Position numbers and translations under genes: made by a program. Below the pieces are notes generated by a model. It saw only the letters and a program-made list of their open reading frames with translations, searched no databases and had not been told where the DNA came from. A stretch of DNA of 64,000 nucleotides, from the NCBI RefSeq assembly GCF_033898505.1, contig NZ_JAXAFK010000004.1, positions 1 through 64,000 on the forward strand, written 5' to 3'. Shown piece after piece: positions 51,108 to 60,424 of the stretch. Numbering within the stretch: the first letter of the stretch is position 1; every line of letters begins with the position of its first letter. The DNA comes from Pectobacterium carotovorum. GTDB lineage: Bacteria; Pseudomonadota; Gammaproteobacteria; Enterobacterales; Enterobacteriaceae.

Positions 51108-53891
51108 ATGGACAAGATGACCTACTCACGCCGACGTTTCCTGCGCGACAGCACGCTGCTGGCGTTGTCGGCACCGTTCTGGAAATCTGCGCACGCCGCC
51201 GCGCCGCTTGCCGCGACCTCTGCCTACGCTGGCGAATCGGCACCGCAGGTCGGCCTGCGCTGGCTAGATGGGCAGCGGCCTCTCGCCTTCACTGGCGTGA
51301 CCTGGGGCGTCGCCTGGCCGCAGGGGGCAATACGCAGCGACAGTGGTTTTCAGTTACATGATGCGCAACAGCGAGCTTATGACCTGCAAAGCTGGCCGCT
51401 GGCTCGCTGGCCGGACGGCTCGATTAAATGGTCGGCGCATGCGCTGGGCGGCGACATTCCGCCGGAAGACGGGCTAACGCTGCGGCCAACAGCCAAAGCA
51501 GAGAAACCATTGGCTTCCGGGATGGTCAGCGAGCATGACCACGGCTGGACGGTGGATACTGGCCGCATTCGCTGCGTGATTCCACGCTCCGGCTCTCTCC
51601 TGATCGAAGAAATCTGGCGGGATAATCGGCTGGCGTTAACCAACGGCAGGCTAGTGTTGCGCATGCAGCGAGGAGCGGAGACGGATAGCACGCTGACGCA
51701 GGACGCGTATCAGGGCATGATCGACACGGTCACGGTGGAGCAAAACGGGCCGCAGCGGACGGTGATTGCGCTACGCGGTACGCACCATGCACAGCAGCAG
51801 GGGCGGACGCACATCCCCTTTATTATCCGTATCTATAGCTATGCGAACACCGACTCGCTGCGTGTCCTACACACCCTGATTTATGACAACGATGACGACC
51901 TCGTTAGCCTAAAAGGACTTGGGCTGGCGTTTGATGTTCCGTTACAGGGGGAGTTGCACGATCGCCATGTCCGTTTCGTTTCCGATCAAGGCGGACTCTT
52001 TCGTGAGGCGGTACGCGGCCTGAGCGGGCTACGTCGCGATCCCGGCGCGGCCGTTATCGCGGCGCAGTTGGCGGGGCAAGCTACGCCGCCGATCGCGGAT
52101 TTTTCACCGGAGGTCGGGAAAAGGCTGGATTATATTCCCGCGTTTGGCAGCTACCGCCTGACGCAGCACCATCCCGACGGTTTCCAGATACACAAACGCA
52201 CCGCAACCGGACAGGGCTGGTTGCTGTCCGCCACCGGAGAACGGGCGGCGGGCGTCGGCTATCTGGGCACGCCGAAAGGCGGCGTGGCGTTCGGCATACG
52301 CCATTTCTGGCAGAGTTATCCGGCCTGTCTGGAAATCGACAATGCTCACACCGACGTGGCGACCGTCACGCTCTGGCTGTGGTCGCCGTGGGCGGAACCG
52401 ATGGATATGCGTTTTTACCATGACGGATTGGGTCAGGATACCCATGACAAACAGCGCGAAGGGCTGGCGATCACCTACGAAGATTACGAACCGGGCTTCG
52501 GTTCGGCGGTCGGCGTGGCTCGCACCAGCGAACTGTTTATTGATGTACTACCCGCGACGCCAGACGCGGAAGATCTGGTGAATCGGGCGCGACGCATGCA
52601 ACAACCGCCGTTGCTGGTGGCAGGGGCTCAGGATCTGCACCGCGCGCAGGCGTTTGGCCCACTGTGGGCCCCCGCCTCTTCCTCTTCTGCCACCGCGCCA
52701 GCCCGAATTCGGCTGGAGAAACAACTGGATGCGTATTTCGACGTCTACCAGCAGGAGGTCGAACAGCGCAAATGGTACGGTTTTTGGGATTTCGGCGACG
52801 TGATGCACACCTATGACAGCGACCGTCACGTCTGGCGCTACGATGTGGGTGGCTACGCGTGGGATAACTCGGAGCTCAGCACCGATCTGTGGCTCTGGTA
52901 TTACTTTGTGCACAGCGGGCGCGCCGAGGCGTTTCGCATGGCAGAAGCCATGACGCGCCACACGGGCGAGGTGGACGTACACCATTTGGGACGCTTCAGT
53001 CCGCTGGGGTCGCGGCACAATGTCCGCCACTGGGGCGACAGTGCCAAACAGCTGCGTATTTCTACCGTTGCTAACCGCCGTTTTCTCTACTACCTCACCG
53101 CCGATGAGCGCATCGGTGAACTGATGGATGAACAGGTTGAGGCACTGCGTACACTCGGCACCGTCCTGCCCGGCCGCAAGATCGGCCAGACGCATCCCGA
53201 TAACCCAAACCATATCAGTCTGGGTTTCGGCACCGACTGGGGTGCCGTCGCTGCCGCGTGGCTCACAGCGTGGGAACGCCATGGCGACCCATCGATGCGC
53301 GAACGCTTGCTCAACAGCATGCAGACGCTGGCCAGCCAGCCGCACGGTTTTTTCACTGGCAACGCCGCCATCGATCCCGACACCGGCCGCTTTCTTCCCG
53401 CGCCTGCGGATCAAGTAGAAATTTCACACCTGAGCGCGGTTTTCGGTCTGACGGAAATCTGTAGCGAGCTGGTTGAAGCGTTGCCTGACCCTGCGTTTAC
53501 CCGCGCGTGGCTCGACTACTGCCGACTGTATAACGATCCCGTTGCGCTAAGCGCAGCCGTGGGTAAAACGGTGAAAAAGCTCAATCTGGCTCAGGGACAT
53601 GCCCGACTGACTGCCTTTGTCGCACGACGGTTGAACGATCGTGCGCTGGCACAGCGCGCCTGGGCAGAGTTCACCACTGGCAGCGGCGGCATCGCTCATC
53701 CAACTCTCGAACAGCGGCGCTTAACACCTCCGACCGTTCTCTATCCGATCAATGAACCCGTGATCGATTCCACCATTGATAAACATTCCGGCAGCACCGC
53801 GGCCGCCAATCTGGCGACCAACGCCGTTGCCCAGTGGGGATTAACGGCCATCGCCCTGCTGGCCTTGCTGGATGACATTCCCTCTTCTTAA
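51108..53891 (+). CDS. Tat-exported PcRGLX/YetA-like protein (putative polysaccharide lyase)
   Basis: A large 927-residue protein with a Tat signal: SRRRFLRDSTLLALSAPFW (about 7-25), probable cleavage AHA|AAP near residue 30. The N-terminal region has the RIFT-barrel style LRWLDGQRPLAFTGVTWG … PLARWPDGSIKWSAHAL (about 50-110). A beta-rich middle and a helical C-terminal part (about 530-920; GFWDFGDVMHTYD, ELSTDLWLWYYFVHSGRAEAFRMAEAMTRH in part) follow. This three-part layout matches PcRGLX/YetA proteins, which include an exo-rhamnogalacturonan lyase. The assignment is by recalled pattern; catalytic residues were not checked. Confidence 0.7.
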   Translation: MDKMTYSRRRFLRDSTLLALSAPFWKSAHAAAPLAATSAYAGESAPQVGLRWLDGQRPLAFTGVTWGVAWPQGAIRSDSGFQLHDAQQRAYDLQSWPLARWPDGSIKWSAHALGGDIPPEDGLTLRPTAKAEKPLASGMVSEHDHGWTVDTGRIRCVIPRSGSLLIEEIWRDNRLALTNGRLVLRMQRGAETDSTLTQDAYQGMIDTVTVEQNGPQRTVIALRGTHHAQQQGRTHIPFIIRIYSYANTDSLRVLHTLIYDNDDDLVSLKGLGLAFDVPLQGELHDRHVRFVSDQGGLFREAVRGLSGLRRDPGAAVIAAQLAGQATPPIADFSPEVGKRLDYIPAFGSYRLTQHHPDGFQIHKRTATGQGWLLSATGERAAGVGYLGTPKGGVAFGIRHFWQSYPACLEIDNAHTDVATVTLWLWSPWAEPMDMRFYHDGLGQDTHDKQREGLAITYEDYEPGFGSAVGVARTSELFIDVLPATPDAEDLVNRARRMQQPPLLVAGAQDLHRAQAFGPLWAPASSSSATAPARIRLEKQLDAYFDVYQQEVEQRKWYGFWDFGDVMHTYDSDRHVWRYDVGGYAWDNSELSTDLWLWYYFVHSGRAEAFRMAEAMTRHTGEVDVHHLGRFSPLGSRHNVRHWGDSAKQLRISTVANRRFLYYLTADERIGELMDEQVEALRTLGTVLPGRKIGQTHPDNPNHISLGFGTDWGAVAAAWLTAWERHGDPSMRERLLNSMQTLASQPHGFFTGNAAIDPDTGRFLPAPADQVEISHLSAVFGLTEICSELVEALPDPAFTRAWLDYCRLYNDPVALSAAVGKTVKKLNLAQGHARLTAFVARRLNDRALAQRAWAEFTTGSGGIAHPTLEQRRLTPPTVLYPINEPVIDSTIDKHSGSTAAANLATNAVAQWGLTAIALLALLDDIPSS

Positions 53892-53926
53892 TGCCGCCAC
53901 CCGGCGGCACGCTACAGGACATCACC

Positions 53927-54619
53927 ATGACTGACCCAGGCTGTACTGAAAACACGCTCCTCCTGTCACCGCAGGCAGACGACACACATGACATTATTGA
54001 TTCGCCACACCGTTCAACGTTTATCTGGTCCACGGATTCAGCCGGTCAGCCGTTGCGCTGGCAAGTGGAGCAGGAAGATCCTGAGCGCACGGCGATCCAG
54101 ACAACGCCAGAACAGCTGACGCTGGAAAGTGCCGCCGGGCTGACGATCTGGCTAGACACCCCACTATCTGGCACCTATCGCATCGCCTTCACGCGCGAGG
54201 TTTTAGTCGCGGATCGTCCCTACGACCGCGTATCCGACCTGAATCAATTCTGGGCCGCGCGCGACCTGCACCACCCGAACCTGTTTACCCGGTACGGCAA
54301 GCTCAACGAATATGACAGCCTGAATCTGTACTATGTCGGAATGGGCGGTAACTGGAACAGCACCACACGCTTTCGGTATTACGATGGTCACGGCGAGCGC
54401 CTGCTGCTCGGCGAATACACCGATGCCGCACACCTGCTGCGCCCTCATCATCGCTATCGCATCGTGATTGAGGTAGATCGGCGGGAAACGCGTTTTTGGG
54501 TCGACGATATACTCTATTTCCACGCCAGCTATCCGAATACGCCTGCCCCCGGCTATTTCGGCTTTCGGACGGTGTTATCGCGTCAGGAAATCAGCGAGTT
54601 CAGCATCACTCCGCTGTAA
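53927..54619 (+). CDS. DUF6250-like protein
   Basis: The 230-residue product has no signal peptide by eye. Its body (SDLNQFWAARDLHHPNLFTRYGKL, LNLYYVGMGGNWNSTTRFRYYDGHG, TRFWVDDILYFHASYP, PGYFGFRTVLSRQEISEF) looks like a concanavalin-type beta-sandwich. It matches my memory of DUF6250 proteins that accompany carbohydrate lyases and TonB receptors. AGGA stands 10 bases before the ATG at 53927. An alternative ATG at 53891 overlaps the stop of the preceding gene. Its 3' end overlaps the convergent LysR gene by 14 bp. Confidence 0.65.
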   Translation: MTDPGCTENTLLLSPQADDTHDIIDSPHRSTFIWSTDSAGQPLRWQVEQEDPERTAIQTTPEQLTLESAAGLTIWLDTPLSGTYRIAFTREVLVADRPYDRVSDLNQFWAARDLHHPNLFTRYGKLNEYDSLNLYYVGMGGNWNSTTRFRYYDGHGERLLLGEYTDAAHLLRPHHRYRIVIEVDRRETRFWVDDILYFHASYPNTPAPGYFGFRTVLSRQEISEFSITPL

Positions 54620-55544
54620 GCGCCGCTGGCGTACCGTGCAGGTCGCTGTCGACCTGCACAAACGTGTCGATCAGCTTGCGTGCCAACAGAGACAGACGGG
54701 CATCCGCCAGATAAATAATGCCGTAGTGGGTATAAAATTCGTCGGTGTTGTCGTCCAGGCCCGCAATCTTCAACATATGAATGCCGTGCCGATCGGGCTC
54801 GTTGAAATGGTTGGTTGTCCCGATGGCGTCCGAATGGCGTACCACATCCAGCAGACTGTAGCCATTCTCACACTCAATGCTGGTGCGAATATCCAGTTTA
54901 CCGCTCAGTTGTACCAACGCACGGTGCAGGTTAGGCGGGCGGATCGTTGCCGCCAGCGGGTAGGAAAAGAACTGCTCGACGGTAATCTCTTCCTGCACCG
55001 CCAGCGGGTGCCCGCTGCGGCAGCAAAATCCCCAACGATGCTGGCTCAGCGGCTGTACCCGGTAGCGGGTATCGAATTCAAAGTTGCGCATATCCGCCAC
55101 GATAAAATCCAGCTCTTCAGCCATCAACCGATGGCCCAGTGCCTGCCAGTTATCAACGCGAAAGACCATCCGCACCTTTGGGTAATGTCGCGAGAAGGTT
55201 CCGATCACCTGCGGCATAAGCCAGGCGGCAGGGGCCGGGCCACAGCCAAAATTCACTTCGCCCGCCTCTTTCTCATTGAACTGTTGGATATCGTTAAACA
55301 GATCGTGCGTCTGATTAATCAGGCGGCGCGCATGTTCCAGCACCACCAACCCTTTCGGCGTCGGCTCCAGCTGATTCATACGATCGATCAGGCGCGTGCC
55401 GATGGTCTGTTCCAACGACTGAATACTGCGGCTAAAGGCAGATTGGGAAAGCTTCATCGCCTGTGCTGCCGACGTAAAATTTCGATGTTCAATCAGAGCA
55501 ATAAAGTGCCGCAGTTGGCGAAGATCGATGTTCATAGCAGCCAT
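54606..55544 (-). CDS. LysR-family transcriptional regulator
   Basis: The 312-residue protein has an N-terminal winged helix-turn-helix (LRQLRHFIALIEHRNFTSAAQAMKLSQSAFSRSIQSLE, in parts; about 8-46) and a periplasmic-binding-type effector domain (GEVNFGCGPAPAAWLMPQVIGTF, LDFIVADMRNFEFD). The ATGs at 55544 and 55535 are both possible starts. It closes the accessory locus and is the only regulator within it, so it is the likely controller of the receptor/ABC/lyase genes, although it is convergent with them. Confidence 0.88.
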   Translation of the reverse strand: MAAMNIDLRQLRHFIALIEHRNFTSAAQAMKLSQSAFSRSIQSLEQTIGTRLIDRMNQLEPTPKGLVVLEHARRLINQTHDLFNDIQQFNEKEAGEVNFGCGPAPAAWLMPQVIGTFSRHYPKVRMVFRVDNWQALGHRLMAEELDFIVADMRNFEFDTRYRVQPLSQHRWGFCCRSGHPLAVQEEITVEQFFSYPLAATIRPPNLHRALVQLSGKLDIRTSIECENGYSLLDVVRHSDAIGTTNHFNEPDRHGIHMLKIAGLDDNTDEFYTHYGIIYLADARLSLLARKLIDTFVQVDSDLHGTPAALTAE

Positions 55545-55678
55545 CGGCGTGTCATCAGGACGGAAGTAACGGGCAGGCTAGCAGGTCTAATCGTGCAGAA
55601 AAAATAATAAAACCGATGTTTATATGCTCACCAGTTATATATGTAGCGCGGTCTCTTACACATCAATCCAGAGGCATC

Positions 55679-56056
55679 GCGAGTTTTGCCGTTATCCGGC
55701 GTAAAAAATTATGCTGAGGAGATAGCGGGCTTAGGATGAGCCGCAGGGACGCGGCTCAAGCTTGCGCCACGTCGGACAAAAACGTCAGAGACGTTTTTGA
55801 ACAGCACTCGTGCTGGCCCGAAGGGCGAGCCCCGTTTATGGGGCGAGTAAACGTGTCGCAAGCGGTCCGTTAAGCCAGATACCGACGAAGGCACCGCGTA
55901 GCGGCATAATTCGCGCCAAAAGCCAAGGGGTCACGGGGCGAGCGGCGCTTAAGCCGCCCCGTGTCGGGCGCATGCTACGAGGTAGCATGAAAATAACGAC
56001 ATTACCGCGCACGAAACTATCTCAACATCTGCATAAAAATGGACGAAGAGATAGAG
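55679..56056 (+). repeat. dispersed hairpin-rich repeat, copy 3 (longest form)
   Basis: Begins GTTTTGCCGTTATCCGGCGTAAAAAATTATG. It carries in order GAGCCGC…GCGGCTC, a 78-bp module (55773-55850) with ACAAAAACGTC/GACGTTTTTG, GCACTCGTGC, GCCCGAAGGGC and CCCCGTTTATGGGG, then GGGGCGAGCGGCG…CGCCCC and GCTACGAGGTAGC. It ends CGAAACTATCTC with a terminal hairpin CTATCTC…GAGATAG. It fills the LysR-pfkA gap. A GTG-initiated frame from 55810 resembles the one in copy 1. Confidence 0.87.
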
Positions 56057-56072
56057 CGTATCAACTCGTGGA

Positions 56073-57035
56073 TCAGAACAGTTTTTTCGCTGTATCCAGC
56101 CAGTCGCCTTTGAAAGGACGCTTCATGTTCTCAATAGCATCAACGATGTCGTGGTGCACCATTTTCTCATTCTGGATACCGACACAGCGGCCGCCGTAGC
56201 CCTGCTGTAGCAGTTCAATCGAGTAGGCACCCATACGTGAAGCCAGAATACGGTCGTAGGCAACCGGCGAACCGCCGCGCTGAATGTGGCCGAGTACGGT
56301 CGCACGGGTTTCGCGCCCCGTTTCTTTTTCAATGTATTTCGCCAGTTCGTCGACGTCGCACACCAGTTCGGTGATCGCCACAATCGCGTGTTTCTTGCCT
56401 TTTTCGATGCCCGCTTTGATTTCGCAGACCAGATCTTCCGGGCTGAACGGCACTTCTGGCAGAACGATGAACTCACAGCCGCCGGCAATCGCCGCCGCCA
56501 GCGTCAGATCGCCGCAGTGGCGTCCCATGACTTCAACAATGGAAATACGCTGGTGTGAAGAGGAGGTATCGCGCAGGCGGTCAATCGCTTCCAGCACAGT
56601 TTCCAGCGCGGTAAAGTAGCCGATAGTGTAGTCCGTACCCGCAACGTCGTTATCGATCGTGCCGGGCAAGCCGATACAAGGGAAACCCATTTCGGTCAGA
56701 CGCTTGGCACCCATATAGGAACCGTCACCGCCGATAACGACCAGCGCATCCAGACCGCGTTTCTTCATGTTCTCTACGCAGACCTGACGCACCGCTTCAT
56801 CACGGAACTGTGGGAAACGCGCGGACCCCAGAAACGTACCGCCACGGTTAATCACATCCGATACGCTGTAGCGATCCAACTGCTCCATGCGATCTTCGTA
56901 CAAGCCCTGATAACCATCATAAATGCCGTAAACTTCCAGCCCTTCCGTTAGTGCAGCGCGAACCACACCACGAATTGCCGCATTCATACCTGGTGCATCG
57001 CCACCGCTCGTCAACACTCCGATTCTTCTAATCAT
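56073..57035 (-). CDS. pfkA: 6-phosphofructokinase I
   Basis: Makes fructose 1,6-bisphosphate from fructose 6-phosphate and ATP, the committed glycolytic step. The product is 320 residues, the E. coli length, with the ATP site [18 protein letters not shown] (about 5-22), [12 protein letters not shown] (about 98), the catalytic [14 protein letters not shown] (about 122-135), [12 protein letters not shown] and [15 protein letters not shown]. The start is the ATG at 57035 ([12 protein letters not shown]). In E. coli sbp and cdh lie between pfkA and tpiA; here the 15-kb accessory block does. Confidence 0.97.
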   Translation of the reverse strand: MIRRIGVLTSGGDAPGMNAAIRGVVRAALTEGLEVYGIYDGYQGLYEDRMEQLDRYSVSDVINRGGTFLGSARFPQFRDEAVRQVCVENMKKRGLDALVVIGGDGSYMGAKRLTEMGFPCIGLPGTIDNDVAGTDYTIGYFTALETVLEAIDRLRDTSSSHQRISIVEVMGRHCGDLTLAAAIAGGCEFIVLPEVPFSPEDLVCEIKAGIEKGKKHAIVAITELVCDVDELAKYIEKETGRETRATVLGHIQRGGSPVAYDRILASRMGAYSIELLQQGYGGRCVGIQNEKMVHHDIVDAIENMKRPFKGDWLDTAKKLF

Positions 57036-57240
57036 GACAACCTCTGGACTTGTAGATGTAATTTTGCAGGATTCTTCTATCGTAAATTCACCGCCACCGT
57101 GACACGGCAGCAACGCCTTATTCTTTTATTAGCATATTATAACAAACACCCGAAGCTGAATTGATTCAGGTCAGGCTAAATTGTGCATAAATTTTCATGG
57201 CCTATCACGTTTTTAACATAAAATGCTGAAACTCGGCCGA

Positions 57241-58143
57241 CTATACCGTCAACCTGCCACGCTGATTTTCCGGCACAACGGAAACTGGATCCTGGTGGAT
57301 AATAATATCGGCACCCGGAAACTGTTTAAGTAATGCCTGCTCCAGCTCGTCTGCAATTTGATGGGCCTGAACCAGCGGCAGTGCATCATCCATTTCCAGA
57401 TGCAGTTGAATAAAGCGTGTTGGGCCAGAACGTCGGGTACGCAACGCATGTGCGCCGCGAATGCCCGGCCAGTTCACGATAACCTCAGCAATCGCACGGT
57501 GCTCGTCATCCGGCAGCGCCCGATCCAGCAACGACTGCACGGCGTCATACCCCATGCGCAACGCGCTATATAAAATATAGCCGCCGATACCCAGAGCAAA
57601 CAGCGAGTCGGCGCGCGTAACGCCTTTCCAACTGAGCGCTAACGCCACCAGAATCGCGCCGTTCATCAACAGGTCGGACTGATAATGCAGCATATCCGCA
57701 CGTACCGCCTGACTGTGCGTACGCTTCACGACCCAACGCTGGAACGATACCAGCAGCAGCGTGGCCACGAGCGCAATGAGTGTCACCCACACGCCCACTT
57801 CCGGCGCGTGCAGCGTCTGCGGTTCCAGCGAGTGTTGCAGCCCCGTCAGAATCAGGAACAACGCCGAACCAGAGATAAACATGCTCTGCGCCAGCGCGGC
57901 CAGCGATTCCGCCTTACCGTGGCCGAACGCATGTTCAGTATCCGCTGGCTGCAACGAGTAGCGTACCACCAGCAGGTTCACCAGCGACGCGGCGATATCC
58001 ACCAGCGAATCAACCAGCGACGCCAGCAGGCTCACCGAACCAGTGTGCCACCAGGCAAACACTTTCATTATGAACAGCACCAGCGCCACGGCGGTTGCGC
58101 TCACTGCTGCCAGCGTCACCAGACGCGCATAGTGTGGATTCAT
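57241..58143 (-). CDS. fieF: cation-efflux pump FieF
   Basis: Cation diffusion facilitator that exports Fe2+/Zn2+ in exchange for protons. The 300 residues, the E. coli length, contain six membrane helices with metal-site residues in [16 protein letters not shown] (about 43-58) and [13 protein letters not shown] (about 149-161), plus a cytoplasmic domain with [21 protein letters not shown] (in part) and ADIIIHQDP. The start chosen is the ATG at 58143, 6 bases after GAGG. It is next to pfkA, as in E. coli. Confidence 0.95.
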   Translation of the reverse strand: MNPHYARLVTLAAVSATAVALVLFIMKVFAWWHTGSVSLLASLVDSLVDIAASLVNLLVVRYSLQPADTEHAFGHGKAESLAALAQSMFISGSALFLILTGLQHSLEPQTLHAPEVGVWVTLIALVATLLLVSFQRWVVKRTHSQAVRADMLHYQSDLLMNGAILVALALSWKGVTRADSLFALGIGGYILYSALRMGYDAVQSLLDRALPDDEHRAIAEVIVNWPGIRGAHALRTRRSGPTRFIQLHLEMDDALPLVQAHQIADELEQALLKQFPGADIIIHQDPVSVVPENQRGRLTV

Positions 58144-58202
58144 CATGCCCTCACGTAACACGGATGCCCTTGCGAAAAAAGTGCTTGGGTAATGCCCTGC
58201 AT

Positions 58203-59390
58203 TCAGCTCGTTAATGACGTTTTTAACACACGAGAATAGCGAACAAACGTCAAAATACAGCATACCGTCGCCAGCATCGCCATCGCCGCACCGATGAAGC
58301 CGATGTCAGGCAGGCCTAAATGGATAATAACCTGATTGCCCAGCAGCGCACCGCCGCCGATCCCAATGTTATAAATCCCTGAGTAGAGCGCCATCGCCAC
58401 GTCGGTGGCATCCGATGCCAGCGTCAGCACCTTGACCTGCATCCCCAGGCTCAGCGCCATAATGGCGATGCCCCAGACGATACACAGCGTTGACAGGCTC
58501 CAGCCGCTAAATGACAACGGCAGCAGTAACAGCAAACATACCGCCAGAAACGCGAAAGAGACAATCAGAAAGCCCGCCGGATACTTACTGCTGTAACGGC
58601 TGAACAGCATGCTACCAATGATTCCGGCGCCGCCAAAAATCAGCAGCAATATGGTCGTGAAGTTCTCACTCAACAACGCCACTTTCTGGATAAACGGCTC
58701 AATATAACTGTAGGCGGTAAAATGCGCCGTCACGATCATAACGGTCAGGCCGTACACGCACAGCAACGCCGGGCGCTTAAGCAGGAGAGGCAAACTCTTC
58801 AATGAACCGGAATTGCTGCTCGGCAACACGGGCAACAGTTTCATCAGACCCAGCATAATCCCCGCAGCGATCAGGCCAATAAGGACAAACGTCACACGCC
58901 AGCCCAGATACTGCCCGACCACACGCCCCAGCGGTAACCCCAGCACCAGCGCCAGCGCCGTACCGGTCGCCAGCAAGCTTAATGCCTGCGCCTTTTTGTC
59001 CGCAGGTGCCAAACGTACCACCAGCGATGCCGTAATTGACCAGAACACCGCGTGAGCCAGCGCCACGCCGATACGAGCGATCACCAACACCCAATAATTC
59101 CAGGCCAGACCGGACAACACATTGCTGACGGCGAACAGAATAAAGATTTTGATCAGCAGGCTACGTCGTTCCATATCACTGGACATCAGCATGCAGGGCA
59201 GCGACATCAGCCCGACCACCCACGCGTAAATCGTAATGATCAGCCCAACCTGCGCGGCGCTCATGGAAAAGCTGGCGGCGATGTCTGACAGCAGCGCAAC
59301 AGGGGCAAACTCAGCGGTGTTAAAAATAAATGCCGCCAGAGAAAGGCTGACGACGCGTAACCAGGCGGTCGAACGGGAAGAACGGGTCAT
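58203..59390 (-). CDS. sotB: major facilitator sugar efflux transporter (SotB type)
   Basis: The 395-residue protein has twelve membrane helices and runs closely parallel to E. coli SotB/Yde[78 protein letters not shown] (in part), [25 protein letters not shown]. SotB was described in the soft-rot bacterium Erwinia chrysanthemi as exporting arabinose, IPTG and related sugars. The gene is an insertion relative to the E. coli fieF-cpxP order. Confidence 0.88.
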   Translation of the reverse strand: MTRSSRSTAWLRVVSLSLAAFIFNTAEFAPVALLSDIAASFSMSAAQVGLIITIYAWVVGLMSLPCMLMSSDMERRSLLIKIFILFAVSNVLSGLAWNYWVLVIARIGVALAHAVFWSITASLVVRLAPADKKAQALSLLATGTALALVLGLPLGRVVGQYLGWRVTFVLIGLIAAGIMLGLMKLLPVLPSSNSGSLKSLPLLLKRPALLCVYGLTVMIVTAHFTAYSYIEPFIQKVALLSENFTTILLLIFGGAGIIGSMLFSRYSSKYPAGFLIVSFAFLAVCLLLLLPLSFSGWSLSTLCIVWGIAIMALSLGMQVKVLTLASDATDVAMALYSGIYNIGIGGGALLGNQVIIHLGLPDIGFIGAAMAMLATVCCILTFVRYSRVLKTSLTS

Positions 59391-59765
59391 GGTATTGATA
59401 TCAAAAGTTAAAATAAAAGAATGCGCCCCCTGTCGTGGCAGAGGCTAACGCGATGGAGCAATGGTACAGGGAAAGTATGACATCGCCGTGTAATCGGCGA
59501 GCGGCCAAGGGTGTTTCAGCGTGCTTTTATGAGGATGTCAGCCAAAAGCCTGAAGACAGGTAAGGGAACATTCATGAGCATCATTTTTGGTGCTCATATT
59601 CTACGCTTTACCGCTCCCTTACGCTGTCTTTTTTCGTGCTCTTCTTAACTCAGTTTTTATCCTGTTCTCTGTCGGGAAAGCATGGATTGCTTCAAGAGAT
59701 TTTGCGGTGTACTACGGGCTTTAACTATTGTGTTTATACAATAAAACCGCCTCATTGGGAGATCG
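59391..59765. other. gene-free stretch between sotB and hicB
   Basis: Should hold the sotB promoter (minus strand). A hairpin ATGAGCATC…GGTGCTCAT lies at about 59575-59598. No coding region or recognised RNA is visible in the rest. Confidence 0.5.
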
Positions 59766-60128
59766 TTAAGCCTGTTTCATACGTTCGCTAAGCGTTTCAA
59801 CAATAAACGTATTCACTGAAATTTGACGTTCAGCGGCTGCAATGGTCAGTCGTTCTCCGAATGATTCAGGATAACGGAGAGTGAACGTTTTCACCTTCTC
59901 TTCACGTTCGTAAGGTTCAATGCCATTTTCCTGACAGTCTTCCAGATATTCACGTAGCGAAATTTCGCCCTCGTTTCTCAGCCCATTAATACTGTCGGCG
60001 ACAAAATCACAGTAGCCAGATAAACCAATAAACTTACCGCGAAACATACCGATTTCCGGTACATAGCTGATAATGGCCGGTTGGCCGGAAACAACCATCG
60101 TATTTGGTGTGTTAAGTGTTTTAGTCAT
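59766..60128 (-). CDS. hicB: HicB-family antitoxin
   Basis: The 120-residue protein has an N-terminal HicB-like partial RNase H fold (VVSGQPAIISYVPEIGMFRGKFIGLSGYCDFVADSINGL, in parts) and a C-terminal ribbon-helix-helix DNA-binding part (KTFTLRYPESFGERLTIAAAERQISVNTFIVETLSERM, in parts; about 80-118). The start ATG at 60128 overlaps the hicA stop by 4 bp (ATGA), so it is coupled to the toxin. The RHH domain probably represses the hicA promoter. Confidence 0.88.
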   Translation of the reverse strand: MTKTLNTPNTMVVSGQPAIISYVPEIGMFRGKFIGLSGYCDFVADSINGLRNEGEISLREYLEDCQENGIEPYEREEKVKTFTLRYPESFGERLTIAAAERQISVNTFIVETLSERMKQA

Positions 60129-60400
60129 GGTTTTACTCCTATACTTTCCAACCATTCACGCAGGTTAACCAGTGCGCCTTTATCAGTATCCGGTGACGGG
60201 TGAGGACGATGGAATCGGGCGATACTCCCATTCAATAAAAATCGCACCCGTGACCCGCTACCTTCCTTAATTTCACCACCTAACGCAGTGATGAGTGACT
60301 CAACATTTGACCATTTAACACCTGAAAGCACGGGTGTCTTGAAAATTTGGCTCAGCGTTTCTCGCTGCTTTTTTCGTAGACTGGCTAGTTTTCCCTGCAT
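60125..60400 (-). CDS. hicA: HicA-family mRNA interferase toxin
   Basis: The 91-residue product has the HicA double-stranded-RNA-binding-like fold: VKWSNVESLITALGGEIKEGSGSRVRFLLNG with a core SRVRFLL strand, the active-site His region IARFHRPHPSPDTDKGALVNLREWLESIGV. HicA toxins cleave mRNA. The frame stays open upstream to 60445, but ATG 60433 overlaps a predicted -10 box. ATG 60412 has no ribosome site, and ATG 60400 follows GGAATCGGCA, so 60400 is preferred. The toxin-first order is usual for hicAB. Confidence 0.85.
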   Translation of the reverse strand: MQGKLASLRKKQRETLSQIFKTPVLSGVKWSNVESLITALGGEIKEGSGSRVRFLLNGSIARFHRPHPSPDTDKGALVNLREWLESIGVKP

Positions 60401-60424
60401 TGCCGATTCCATGATGTCATTTTT

